Source: Candidatus Uabimicrobium amorphum
GTDB taxonomy: Bacteria > Planctomycetota > Uabimicrobiia > Uabimicrobiales > Uabimicrobiaceae
Direction: 5' to 3'
Length of the DNA stretch: 64,000 bases
NCBI RefSeq assembly: GCF_009002475.1
Contig: NZ_AP019860.1
Coordinates: 3,100,001-3,164,000, forward strand
The translations under genes and the position numbers were made by a program. Below the pieces are notes generated by a model. It was given only the letters and a program-made list of their open reading frames with translations, was not told the DNA's origin and ran no database searches. Within the stretch, counting starts at the first letter, position 1. Every line of letters starts with the position of its first letter. Below, in pieces: positions 16,387 through 24,845 of this stretch.

Positions 16387-18413
16387 CGCATTAATTCCTC
16401 AAGTATTTTGCTATGGATTCCGTAAACGAGGTTCTTTTTTCCATCAGAAAAAGAGACAACCCCCACAATCTTTCCTTTTTTGTTGATAATAGGTCCTCCA
16501 GACGACCCGTTGGTTTGATTGACATCTAATTCAACAAAATCAGGAGCTTTGGATTCACTAGAAACCTTGCCTTCACAAACAACAGGTTTTGCTACCCCAT
16601 TTTTATTGAGTAGCCTTCCCCCACCTAAAGAATAACCCAAAACAATCACTTCTTCACCGACGTTGATTTGTGTTTCTTCAATGATGCGCCATTCACTATA
16701 CTCTTGTTTTTTCTCTTTGTCGGATAGCGAAATCTTCAAAATTGCAAGATCTCCATTGCTGTTTTTTTTGTGAACGAGAAAGTCATCAACCTCTTCGTAT
16801 TCATCCTCGGCCATACGATGAATTTTTACAGAACCAATTCCTGTATTGTTACCGAAAGTGTTGAAACTATTTTGCAAAAGATATGTAGATTTTTTAGGAT
16901 CTAGCACTTGACTATTGTACGGCCAAAGAGCGATATGCTGTTCGGCAATCTCAACACCCTTCTCATCAAAAATTTTGCCATCTTTTTTGCGATGTTTTTC
17001 AAACTTCCACGATTCGATGACATGCTTGCAAGTGACAACATAGTAGATGTTTTTTTCTTGAGCATCTTTTTGTGCAATGAGAAAACCCGTACCCGAAGCC
17101 ATCGACTGTTTGCTATTTTTGTCAAATGTTGCGATATAATAGATATTTTTTTGATACAGCTGCATTGTATTCGGAGGATTGATCATTCGCTGCAAATTCG
17201 AGGAATATTTTTTGAAAACAAACACGGTACCTAAAATTACCAAAGCAATAATTACCGTGGTAATGAGTCCCGTCATGAGAGCTTTCATTCCCAATGATTT
17301 TTTTAGCGCCGGTAGCGAACGGTGGTTGTTGCGTATTTCCCAATAATCACCTATGCGTAGAATTTGATTTACCCCAAAACGACTACCATTACGTGGGTCG
17401 GCGTCTATTGTCTTTTCATCTATAACAACGGGTATGTCTAAACCACCTATTTTGCGAATGGAAAAATAATCCCCCTCAAGAGGCACTTCTATTTCCGCAA
17501 GGAGAAAAGGAGCATGCTCATCGTTAATGTGGAATGTCGCTTCATCGTTTTTGCCTATCGTATATACGTTACCTCTTTCTGGAGAGGGGATAAAGTCGGA
17601 CATTAAACACTTCTGAGGTATTCGTGGCATATGGAATTTGTTCACATCGTGTAGGAGGGTAAATGTACTTCCCACCTGCAAACACTTTTGATAACTTAAA
17701 ATACGATTCTCATTTTTGTGAACTTCGCTACCATCGATACTTACAACAACACTGCAATTATCGTCTTTATTCAAAACGACATGGTTGCCTTCCGCAGGTA
17801 CGGTTATTCGCGCGATCATTCCCGATATGGAAGGATCTGAAATAGAAATATCGTGTTTAGAATCTCCCCCAAGAGTATACTCTTTGTCGCGCTCTAGAGA
17901 ATCTACAATATCAGACAAGCGCTTGTGCACTTTGTGAACTTCTTCATGCCCTTCAATATAAAAACGGATCTTAGGAGCGTTTACCGCAACCCCTAACTTA
18001 ATGACACTTCCAGATTGTAGTTTACTGTCATTACCAACTTTTTTTCCGTCGATAAAAAGAGGGTTGTCTTTTGCAAGGCAACGAATAACATAACTCTCAT
18101 CTTCAATAGAATAAGCAATAGATGCTTGTTCCTCCGCAACATATTTGTCTTTATAAGTAATACGATAATCGCATTGTATACTTCGACCTATCAAGAAGTA
18201 AGGTTTTGTTGTGATGATTTCACAAGTCTTTGGTGCAGCGTTGGGAGAATCTAAACTAAGTAGATTAAATTCAGCAATAACAACCCCTTGTAGTTCCATA
18301 GATGATTGCAGTCCAGCTTCTATTTCGCTTGAGTTTTCTTGTTCTTGCTCTTGCTCTTGCTCCTCATCTTGCTCTTTTTGATCAAAAATGACATCCTCTT
18401 GCGGCTCGTCCAT
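16383..18413 (-). CDS. Triple-FHA, membrane-spanning trypsin-like protease
   Basis: 676 residues. An acidic Gln/Glu start (EQEQEQEQE), then three FHA-like phosphopeptide-binding domains: about 70-150 (FLIGRSIQCDYRI, the best), 178-255 (YTLGGDSKHDISISDPSIS) and 283-360. A membrane helix follows (379-400), then a C-terminal chymotrypsin/Deg-type protease with His464 (VTCKHVI), Asp555 (NGDLAILKI) and Ser638 (NGSSGGPI), a complete triad. FHA domains read phospho-Thr in the cytoplasm, so the protease is outside. It lies between a kinase gene (32-base gap) and the MotA/TolQ gene (4-base overlap). Inference: kinase phosphorylation is sensed by FHA and relayed to an outside protease and/or the channel. 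Confidence 0.86.
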   Translation of the reverse strand: MDEPQEDVIFDQKEQDEEQEQEQEQENSSEIEAGLQSSMELQGVVIAEFNLLSLDSPNAAPKTCEIITTKPYFLIGRSIQCDYRITYKDKYVAEEQASIAYSIEDESYVIRCLAKDNPLFIDGKKVGNDSKLQSGSVIKLGVAVNAPKIRFYIEGHEEVHKVHKRLSDIVDSLERDKEYTLGGDSKHDISISDPSISGMIARITVPAEGNHVVLNKDDNCSVVVSIDGSEVHKNENRILSYQKCLQVGSTFTLLHDVNKFHMPRIPQKCLMSDFIPSPERGNVYTIGKNDEATFHINDEHAPFLLAEIEVPLEGDYFSIRKIGGLDIPVVIDEKTIDADPRNGSRFGVNQILRIGDYWEIRNNHRSLPALKKSLGMKALMTGLITTVIIALVILGTVFVFKKYSSNLQRMINPPNTMQLYQKNIYYIATFDKNSKQSMASGTGFLIAQKDAQEKNIYYVVTCKHVIESWKFEKHRKKDGKIFDEKGVEIAEQHIALWPYNSQVLDPKKSTYLLQNSFNTFGNNTGIGSVKIHRMAEDEYEEVDDFLVHKKNSNGDLAILKISLSDKEKKQEYSEWRIIEETQINVGEEVIVLGYSLGGGRLLNKNGVAKPVVCEGKVSSESKAPDFVELDVNQTNGSSGGPIINKKGKIVGVVSFSDGKKNLVYGIHSKILEELMR

Positions 18414-18445
18414 CTAAATCTTCTCCTCTTAACTATGAAATTTGC

Positions 18446-19291
18446 CTATTGACTTTCTTCGTTTACCGAGATTTGATAATTTTCATCTGCAAACTTTCCC
18501 AATTCGTACAAAACTTCTCTCATGGTTTTATAGCGTTTTTCTCTATTTTTTTCCAGCATACGCATAATAACTGTTTCTAGTTTATGAGAAACATTTTTGT
18601 TGAATTGACGTATCTTAGGCACCTGGCCTTTGAGTTGCTTTTGCAAAATAGCCTTCTCACTTTTCCCTTGAACATGAGGCGTACCAGCGAAAGCTTCGTA
18701 AAAAGTGGCTCCTAGAGCGTAAATATCACACTGTCCATCAAGATTGTCTTTACGTACCTGCTCAGGTGCCATGTATAACGGTGTACCTTCACGCTTTTTG
18801 GGACGTAATTTTGAAAGAAAACTTATTTTTTCGGCGATGGAAAAATCAATTAATCGCGACTCGCCTTCGTTGTTCACCAAAATATTCTCAGGCTTTATGT
18901 CTTTATGAATTATATTTTGTTCATGTACATAATTCAGGGCCTTCGCCATTTGGATAAAAACCTTCATTCCCTTTTGGAATATAAGCGGGTTTTTATTGAG
19001 TATCCATGTTTTTAGAGTTTCACTTTCAAAATATTCCAGAGCGATTGCAGGACGCTTCGACTCCTTTATGACGGAGTCTACCTTGATAATGTTTGGATGA
19101 TCAAGAGATGCCATGAGTTTGGCTTCATTTTGAAATAGCCTGCGAATACGTGAATTGTTACAACCACTTTGGTTAAGTACTTTAATCGCAACATGTTTTT
19201 TGTCTTTTATGCGAAGAGCATAATAAACTTCGGCAAATCCCCCACTTTTAATGGGGTTTTCGATTTTATATCCTGTGACAATGTAAGACAT
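18446..19291 (-). CDS. Cytoplasmic Ser/Thr protein kinase, variant catalytic motifs
   Basis: 281 residues, almost only a kinase domain, with no membrane helix. Glycine loop IKSGGFAEVYYA (14-25), VAIK with Lys37, HKD (129-131) in place of HRD with IKPEN intact, DFS (149-151) in place of DFG, then GTPLYMAPEQ. The catalytic Asp131 and metal Asp149 are kept, so activity is likely. The loss of Arg in HRD suggests that activation-loop phosphorylation matters less. First gene of the operon with the FHA-protease, MotA/TolQ and VWA genes; the FHA domains are the natural readers of its product. Confidence 0.9.
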   Translation of the reverse strand: MSYIVTGYKIENPIKSGGFAEVYYALRIKDKKHVAIKVLNQSGCNNSRIRRLFQNEAKLMASLDHPNIIKVDSVIKESKRPAIALEYFESETLKTWILNKNPLIFQKGMKVFIQMAKALNYVHEQNIIHKDIKPENILVNNEGESRLIDFSIAEKISFLSKLRPKKREGTPLYMAPEQVRKDNLDGQCDIYALGATFYEAFAGTPHVQGKSEKAILQKQLKGQVPKIRQFNKNVSHKLETVIMRMLEKNREKRYKTMREVLYELGKFADENYQISVNEESQ

Positions 19292-19336
19292 AATTTATAT
19301 TACTCTCTAGTTTCAAATCCCAATTAGGGCTAGTCG

Positions 19337-19348
19337 TGACACGCCCTA
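19337..19348 (-). repeat. Short intergenic motif TAGGGCGTGTCA (copy 1 of 3)
   Basis: Read on the minus strand: TAGGGCGTGTCA. Near-identical copies lie at 38351-38363 (minus) and 46175-46186 (plus), all in gene-free spaces near gene starts. Here it forms a hairpin with TAGGGC at 19325-19330. It could be the end of a decayed insertion sequence, since GGG-GTGTC type ends are common, or a binding site. Confidence 0.35.
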
Positions 19349-19469
19349 GGGTAATCCTAACAAAATAGACAACAGCAAGGTTTCCACTACTGCAAATTAT
19401 AACATGCAATACATCAATAGGCAATTTTCGTTTGTAATCCTTAAAAAATATTATTCCCACAAATTTACC

Positions 19470-19497
19470 TTGACACCGGTAAAAATTCGTTTACAAT
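19470..19497 (+). promoter_or_regulatory. Sigma-70-type promoter for the Rrf2-hpnH operon
   Basis: TTGACA (19470-19475), 16 bases, TACAAT (19492-19497): near-consensus -35 and -10. Transcription would start near 19504, which places the initiation codon at 19533 rather than at any earlier in-frame ATG. As an Rrf2 gene is first, self-regulation at this site is plausible, though no clear operator dyad is visible. Confidence 0.7.
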
Positions 19498-19532
19498 TGC
19501 GACTTTATAAGTCGTATTTTGAAAGAATAAAA

Positions 19533-19928
19533 ATGCTAAAAATCTCTCGCAAAGTAGAATATGGGATTATAGCCTTAAAGTATCTACACTCACAAGACTC
19601 TTTGTGTAAATCAAAAGAAATTTCTAAAAAGTTTGGCATTCCTCCCGAAGTCATGGCAAAAATTCTTCAAGGTCTTGCCAAAGCGCAATTTATTCAGAGT
19701 ATTCAAGGAGCCAAAGGTGGGTACAAATTAGTGCGCAGTCCTGCAGAAATAAGCATGAAGGATGTTATCGAAGTCATTGATGGCCCCATAGAAATTGTAG
19801 ACTGTGTATTAGGTAAAGACCATTGTCCGCAATGCGGGGTGTGCAATATTCAAGGTCCTCTTTCTAATGTACAAGAGAAACTTTGCGAATTCTTTGGTGA
19901 TATTACCCTGGTAGATCTTGTCAGATGA
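19533..19928 (+). CDS. Rrf2-family Fe-S-type transcription regulator
   Basis: 131 residues. The N-terminal winged helix opens MLKISRKVEYGIIALKYL, has the recognition region GIPPEVMAKILQGL, and the family hallmark QGAKGGYKL. A cysteine-rich segment follows, with Cys91, Cys98, Cys101 and Cys104 (DCVLGKDHCPQCGVC), fit to hold an Fe-S cluster as in IscR/NsrR-like members. Those regulators sense Fe-S status, NO or redox. The start at 19533 fits the promoter at 19470-19497. It is followed by hpnH after 14 bases and sufS/sufU further on, so Fe-S supply and the radical-SAM enzyme are the likely targets. Confidence 0.9.
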   Translation: MLKISRKVEYGIIALKYLHSQDSLCKSKEISKKFGIPPEVMAKILQGLAKAQFIQSIQGAKGGYKLVRSPAEISMKDVIEVIDGPIEIVDCVLGKDHCPQCGVCNIQGPLSNVQEKLCEFFGDITLVDLVR

Positions 19929-19942
19929 GAGAAAGGTAAAGT

Positions 19943-21010
19943 ATGGGCATACCTATATCACAAATGTGGACTGTATCAACATACGTCCTCAAGCAAAAAT
20001 TTATAAAACGAAACAAACATTACCCGCTCGTTTTAATGCTAGAACCATTATTTCGTTGTAACTTAAGTTGTGCTGGATGCGGTAAGATTCAATACCCTGG
20101 TCATATTCTCAAGAGACAATTATCTGTTGATGAGTGTGTTCAAGCTGTAGAAGAATGTGGTGCTCCTATCGTTAGTATACCAGGAGGAGAACCGCTTTTA
20201 CATCCTGACATGCCGAAAATTGTTGAAGAACTAGTAAAACGTAGAAAGTACATATATCTGTGTACAAATGCCATTTTACTTGAGAAAAAAATTGAAGAGT
20301 ACAAGCCAAGCAAATACTTAACGTTTTCAATTCACATGGACGGACTAGAAGAAGAGCATGACGAAGCGGTATGTCGTGATGGAATATACAAAAAAGCCAT
20401 TGCTGGTATTAAAGTAGCTTTAGATAAAGGGTTTCGAGTCACAACAAATACTACGTTGTTTTTAGGAGCGAAACCAGACAGAACACGCATGTTTTTCGAC
20501 GAGATGACCAAACTAGGTGTCGAAGGAATGATGCTTTCTCCTGGTTACAGTTACTCCAAAGCCCCTGACCAAGAAAGCTTTTTACAAAGAAAAGAAACCT
20601 ATAAACTATTCCGTGAAATATTTCACAGTCCAAACAAAAGTTGGAAATTTAACCATTCGCCTTTATTCCTAGAGTTCTTAGCCGGTCATAGGCATTACGA
20701 GTGTACCCCATGGGGAAATCCAACCTACAACATATTTGGTTGGCAAAAACCATGTTATCTATTGCAAAAAGGCTACACAAAAACTTTTAAGGAACTTATC
20801 GACGAAACCAATTGGGACGAATATGGGCAAAAAAGTAATAACCCGGAATGTGCCAACTGCATGGTACATAGTGGACATGAAGCCACAACAGTAGACCATA
20901 CATTTGGAACATTGGGTGGTTTCTTAGGAACCGTTCGCGCAACATTTCTCGGTCCGAAAATTCCCAAACCCGAAAGCCAAAAAATCCCAAGTGTGAGTGG
21001 AGGTAAGTAG
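19943..21010 (+). CDS. hpnH: Radical SAM adenosyl-hopene transferase HpnH
   Basis: 355 residues. HpnH joins the 5'-deoxyadenosyl group of SAM to diploptene, the first step of making extended (C35) hopanoids. The 4Fe-4S/SAM motif is CNLSCAGC (Cys39, 43, 46), followed by the glycine-rich SIPGGEPLLHPDM. The N terminus (PISQMWTVSTYVLKQK, HYPLVLMLEPLFRC) and the C-terminal C..W..P.YN.FGWQKPCYLL region with a later CANCMVHSG match HpnH closely. AAAGG precedes the ATG. No squalene-hopene cyclase or other hpn gene is in this window. Its cluster need fits the flanking Rrf2 and suf genes. Confidence 0.93.
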   Translation: MGIPISQMWTVSTYVLKQKFIKRNKHYPLVLMLEPLFRCNLSCAGCGKIQYPGHILKRQLSVDECVQAVEECGAPIVSIPGGEPLLHPDMPKIVEELVKRRKYIYLCTNAILLEKKIEEYKPSKYLTFSIHMDGLEEEHDEAVCRDGIYKKAIAGIKVALDKGFRVTTNTTLFLGAKPDRTRMFFDEMTKLGVEGMMLSPGYSYSKAPDQESFLQRKETYKLFREIFHSPNKSWKFNHSPLFLEFLAGHRHYECTPWGNPTYNIFGWQKPCYLLQKGYTKTFKELIDETNWDEYGQKSNNPECANCMVHSGHEATTVDHTFGTLGGFLGTVRATFLGPKIPKPESQKIPSVSGGK

Positions 21011-21014
21011 AACA

Positions 21015-21326
21015 GTGGAAGTAAAACAAGGATACAGCGTCGCAAAAGACGACACAGAGTTTAGCAACTCGCTAGATAAGATAGTCGATTATCGTGGTGA
21101 TTCTACCGTTTTTATGCAAGATGGGTCAACAGTGGAAGGCTATATATTTGACGTAGTGGCGGAAACTCTACATATCTACCCCATTGAAGGTGATAAAAAA
21201 GAAATTCCCCTTACCGAAGTCTCTAAAATAGAGGTCACCGGTAAAGATACCGCAGAAGGTAAAAGTTGGGAAGCCTGGGTGGCGAAAAAGAAAAAAGAAA
21301 AAGAACAGCAACAAAACGAGGAATAA
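21015..21326 (+). CDS. Small protein of unknown function, Sm/SH3-like
   Basis: 103 residues from a GTG at 21015, chosen because GGAGG (20999-21003) lies at the right distance; a GTG at 20997 overlaps the hpnH end. One short beta-rich domain (DSTVFMQDGSTVEGYIFDV...LHIYPIEGDKKEIPLTEVSKIEVTG) resembles small barrel proteins, with a charged Lys/Glu tail. It is tightly placed after hpnH (4 bases) and ends before a terminator, so it belongs to the Rrf2-hpnH operon. Function unknown. Confidence 0.75.
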   Translation: MEVKQGYSVAKDDTEFSNSLDKIVDYRGDSTVFMQDGSTVEGYIFDVVAETLHIYPIEGDKKEIPLTEVSKIEVTGKDTAEGKSWEAWVAKKKKEKEQQQNEE

Positions 21327-21410
21327 AGGTTTTAAAAACTATTTTCAAAACATCCTCAAATAATAGTTGCTATACAAACAAAAATACATTATACATGTAA
21401 TGCGTTTCTA

Positions 21411-21441
21411 AAGGGTAGTGCAGAAATTCTGCACTACCTTT
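21411..21441 (+). terminator. Intrinsic terminator after the Rrf2-hpnH operon
   Basis: Arms AAGGGTAGTGCAGAA / TTCTGCACTACCTTT around one central A (15 pairs, one G-T), followed by TGTCTTTCT. It separates the hpnH operon from sufS and lies upstream of the sufS start used here, which argues against longer sufS starts. Confidence 0.8.
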
Positions 21442-21510
21442 GTCTTTCTAAAGCGAGCTTTTCACTTCTTACTCTCAATATTTATTGCCGTTTTAAATTT
21501 GGAAAATAAT

Positions 21511-22728
21511 ATGATTGACAGTACAAAAATAAGAGAAGATTTTCCCATTTTACATCAAAAAATCAATGGGAACCCTTTTGTCTACTTCGACAATGCGTCG
21601 ACTTCTCAAAAACCCAAGGTTGTCGTAGAGGCAATCACAGACTACTACTATAGATATAACGCCAATGTACATAGAGGACTTTACAAAATAAGCGCAATGG
21701 CGACAGAAGCTTACGACAATGCCCGTAAAAAAGTAGCCGATTTCATAGGAGCCGCACCCCAAGAAGTAATTTTCACAAGTGGTACCACAGCTTCCATTAA
21801 TTTAGTTGCCAATTCATGGGGACAAGAAAATTTAAAAGAAAACGATATCGTTGTATTGAGCGAAATGGAGCACCATAGCAATATTGTTCCGTGGCATCTT
21901 TTACAAAAACGCTTAGGCTTCAAAATACACTTTCTACAAGTAGATGAAGACGGTTCTTTGCAACTCGACGACCTAGCAGAAAAATGTAAAGGTGCAAAAC
22001 TCGTTAGCATAACCCATGTTTCGAATACACTGGGCACCGTCAATCCAGTAGAAGAAATCGTCAAAACGGCTCATGCCAACGGCGCTAAAGTCCTCATTGA
22101 CGGAGCGCAAGCCGTACCACATATGGCAATTGATGTCAAAAAAATAGGCTGTGACTTCTATGCCTTTTCCGGACACAAAATGTGCGGCCCCACTGGTGTC
22201 GGAATTTTATGGGGAAGAGAACAACTTCTTGAATCAATGCCTCCTTTTCTAGGTGGTGGTTCCATGATAGACGAAGTTCATCTAGACTATTCTACTTATG
22301 CTCAGTTGCCGAACAAATTCGAAGCAGGAACAATGAACATTGCACAAGCAATCGGACTTGGAGTTGCTGTAGATTACTTACAGGAAATTGGCTTAGATAA
22401 CATTACGGCGCATGAACAGCAATTGACGGAAGTTGCGCTAGAAAAATTAAAATCTCTAGATGTACAAATCATTGGTAATGCGCAAAATCGCGTGGGAGTT
22501 ATTTCATTTGCCATGAACAGAATTCATCCCCATGATATTTCGACAATTCTCGATCATGAGGGAGTTGCTATTCGCGCGGGACACCACTGTACACAACTAC
22601 TCATGAGAAAGTTTGCTGTCCCTGCAACCACACGCGCAAGTTTTTACTTTTACAACACCATAGAAGAAATCGATCAATTCGTAAAAGGATTACAAAAAGT
22701 AAAGGAGATGTTTCGTCGTGTCTCTTAG
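21511..22728 (+). CDS. sufS: Cysteine desulfurase SufS
   Basis: 405 residues from the ATG at 21511; longer starts run through a terminator. A PLP enzyme that takes sulfur from cysteine for Fe-S cluster building; SufS-type enzymes can also act on selenocysteine. The N terminus (REDFPILHQKINGNPFVYFDNASTSQKP), PLP lysine Lys223 in SGHKMCGPTGVG, and active-site Cys360 in RAGHHCTQ are the group II (SufS/CsdA) signatures. It overlaps sufU by 11 bases, the usual SufS-SufU pair in which SufU accepts the persulfide. If the thioredoxin at 10360 is a selenoprotein, selenium recycling by this type of enzyme would be relevant, but that is inference. Confidence 0.94.
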   Translation: MIDSTKIREDFPILHQKINGNPFVYFDNASTSQKPKVVVEAITDYYYRYNANVHRGLYKISAMATEAYDNARKKVADFIGAAPQEVIFTSGTTASINLVANSWGQENLKENDIVVLSEMEHHSNIVPWHLLQKRLGFKIHFLQVDEDGSLQLDDLAEKCKGAKLVSITHVSNTLGTVNPVEEIVKTAHANGAKVLIDGAQAVPHMAIDVKKIGCDFYAFSGHKMCGPTGVGILWGREQLLESMPPFLGGGSMIDEVHLDYSTYAQLPNKFEAGTMNIAQAIGLGVAVDYLQEIGLDNITAHEQQLTEVALEKLKSLDVQIIGNAQNRVGVISFAMNRIHPHDISTILDHEGVAIRAGHHCTQLLMRKFAVPATTRASFYFYNTIEEIDQFVKGLQKVKEMFRRVS

Positions 22729-23143
22729 AGAATTATATCAAGAAATAGTGATGGACCACTACAGTGACCCGCGTAACTTTGGAAAATTAGAAGACGCCGA
22801 TTACCATGTACATGTGAACAATCCCTCTTGTGGAGACGCAATTGATCTTGAAGTCATCGTAAATAGTGGCAAGATAGAACAAGTGAAATTCGACGGGCAC
22901 GGCTGTGTTTTAAGTCAGGCATCGGCCTCGATGATGACGGAAATCATCCAAGGAAAAGATCTTGCTGAAGTTCAAGAGATTGCTGATAGTTTCCGTTCTT
23001 TTATTACGGGAAAAGGCGAAGTAAAAATAGACCTGGAAGACCTAGAAATATTTGAAGGCGTCAAACAATTCCCCCTGCGGGTAAAGTGTGCTTGTCTAAG
23101 TTGGAGCGCTCTGCGTGAAATTTTGAAAAAGATGCAAGAGTAG
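22718..23143 (+). CDS. sufU: SufU-type sulfur acceptor / Fe-S scaffold
   Basis: 141 residues, GTG start at 22718 with AAGGAG upstream, inside the end of sufS. IscU/SufU fold: LYQEIVMDHYSDPRNFG, NNPSCGD (Cys38, Asp40), DGHGCVLSQASASMM (Cys63) and RVKCACLSW (Cys124/126). The insertion between the second and third ligand Cys (residues about 80-115) is typical of SufU, which binds zinc and takes sulfur from SufS. Coupled translation with sufS is likely. Confidence 0.93.
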   Translation: MSLRELYQEIVMDHYSDPRNFGKLEDADYHVHVNNPSCGDAIDLEVIVNSGKIEQVKFDGHGCVLSQASASMMTEIIQGKDLAEVQEIADSFRSFITGKGEVKIDLEDLEIFEGVKQFPLRVKCACLSWSALREILKKMQE

Positions 23144-23244
23144 TATAATCTATCCCAAACTTTAGACAACTGTTTCAATATTCGATAGAACTGGACTTTT
23201 CCTTGTGCTGCTCTAGTTCTAGGACCTTTATTTAGAGAATTTAT

Positions 23245-24630
23245 ATGGAAATAAAGTTAAAAAAAACGATAGAGAAAAACGTAGTGACTGTTTCTCTTAC
23301 CAAAGAGGAACAATCTTATTTAGAGAAAAATAACAATGTGGCAACTCTCAAAATAGGTATTGGCAAACAAAAAGTACATCGACGTAGCTTTTTCCTCATC
23401 GTACGCAAAATAGTCAAATATGCCCGAGAGTATAACTTCAAGAAAATTGCCGTACAGCTAGAGGATTTGAACTTCAAACATCTAAAAATGGAACCTCTAG
23501 AGTGGTTGGAGATTATCGCTGCCAACATGCACATGGCTAATTTTGAATTTGTTGCCCACCGCACTGCGCCAAAATCAGGTTGGAATTTCGTTGAACAGGT
23601 ACACTTAATTAGTAAAAGCATCACTAAAGCAATGCGTGACGGTGTCAAAAAAGGTACGCTTGCGGGGGAAGAAGTCAATGCATGTCGCGTGATGGTCAAC
23701 ACTCCAAGTAACTTTTTACGTCCAGAATCAATGGCAGCACAAGTAAAGAAGAAGTTTAAAGGTACCAAAGTCAAGGTAAAGGTATTAGAGTACGATGAGA
23801 TTCTCAAACATAAAATGGGATGTCTCCTTGAAGTAGCAAGTGGTTCAGAGCAACATCCACAACTTATGGTACTCGAATATAACAACGGTGGTGACGAGGC
23901 TCCTATCGCTCTTTTAGGAAAAGCAGTAACATTCGATGCCGGTGGTCTATGCTTAAAACCAACACCTGCTCTTATCGAAATGCACATGGATATGGCCGGT
24001 GGGGCTGCGATGATTCACGCCATTGCTTTGGCAGAAAAAATGAAATTAAAGAAGAATATCGTCGCCGTTATTCCTTCTGTGGAAAACCTAATTTCCATGA
24101 CCAACTATCGTCCGAATGACATTATTACCAGTATGTCGGGAACCACAGTCGAAATTCTAAATACCGATGCCGAAGGTCGCCTAATCCTCGCAGATAGTCT
24201 AACTTATGTACAAAAGTTTTACAAACCGCGTTGTATTATCGATGCAGCGACACTGACAGGTGGAGCTAGAATTGCCTTAGGTTTGAGAGCATCGGCTCTT
24301 TTTACCAACGAACCAAAGTTGGAAAAATTATTCCGCGACATGGGAGAAAAAACCGGTGAGTATGTATGGCCACTGCCACTGTGGGATGAATACAAAAAAG
24401 AACTCAAGGGAAACTATTCGGACATCGCGAACATTCCGACAACCCTAAACCCACGTTATGGAAGCCCTATTACCGCAGCGTGTTTTTTAAGCTATTTCGT
24501 CGAAAACGATTGTCCGTGGGTCCACTTAGATATCGCTCCACGTATGACAACGATGTCAGATGAAAATCTAGCACGCGGTGCTTCTGGAGAGCCAGTAAAA
24601 CTATTGGCCAAAGTGTTAGAAGTGCTGTAA
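23245..24630 (+). CDS. M17 family leucyl aminopeptidase
   Basis: 461 residues. Cytoplasmic two-metal aminopeptidase that frees N-terminal residues from peptides. The C-terminal catalytic domain has GKAVTFDAGGLCLKP (metal Lys/Asp region), HMDMAGGAA and the family signature NTDAEGRL at 306-313, then DAATLTGG. The N-terminal domain is diverged. The usual GKG-TFDSGG is here GKAVTFDAGG. It stands alone after sufU (101-base gap) and is followed by the repeat at 24652. PepA homologues in some bacteria also bind DNA; nothing here shows that. Confidence 0.9.
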   Translation: MEIKLKKTIEKNVVTVSLTKEEQSYLEKNNNVATLKIGIGKQKVHRRSFFLIVRKIVKYAREYNFKKIAVQLEDLNFKHLKMEPLEWLEIIAANMHMANFEFVAHRTAPKSGWNFVEQVHLISKSITKAMRDGVKKGTLAGEEVNACRVMVNTPSNFLRPESMAAQVKKKFKGTKVKVKVLEYDEILKHKMGCLLEVASGSEQHPQLMVLEYNNGGDEAPIALLGKAVTFDAGGLCLKPTPALIEMHMDMAGGAAMIHAIALAEKMKLKKNIVAVIPSVENLISMTNYRPNDIITSMSGTTVEILNTDAEGRLILADSLTYVQKFYKPRCIIDAATLTGGARIALGLRASALFTNEPKLEKLFRDMGEKTGEYVWPLPLWDEYKKELKGNYSDIANIPTTLNPRYGSPITAACFLSYFVENDCPWVHLDIAPRMTTMSDENLARGASGEPVKLLAKVLEVL

Positions 24631-24651
24631 AACGCTATAGATCAACAACGC

Positions 24652-24828
24652 GTCATCCCTGTAAAAGTGCATACGTGTTAAGTTAAGATGTAAAACTCTT
24701 ATGGTGTCATCCCTGCAAAAGCAGGGATCCAGCGTCTTATAAGACAACTTTATATTGCTGGTTTCCCGCTTACGCGGGAATGACACGGCTTTGTAAATTT
24801 TTACGAAGAAAGCTTTTACGGGATGACA
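24652..24828. repeat. Nested palindromic dispersed repeat, copy C
   Basis: Outer arms GTCATCCCTGTAAAAG (24652-24667) and CTTTTACGGGATGAC (24813-24827) enclose a full inner unit at 24704-24786: GTGTCATCCCTGC/GCAGGGAT then TTCCCGC/GCGGGAATGACAC. The inner unit is the same family as copies A and B. The arrangement suggests one repeat inserted inside another. It lies between convergent genes, so it may also act as a terminator. Confidence 0.75.
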
Positions 24829-24845
24829 CTTACAAATAAAATAAC

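Noticed and set aside
15598-18413. Zorya-type anti-phage system
   Set aside because: A MotA-like plus one-helix partner is shared with ZorA/ZorB, but the partner has VWA rather than a peptidoglycan-binding domain and there is no ZorC/D/E helicase or nuclease.
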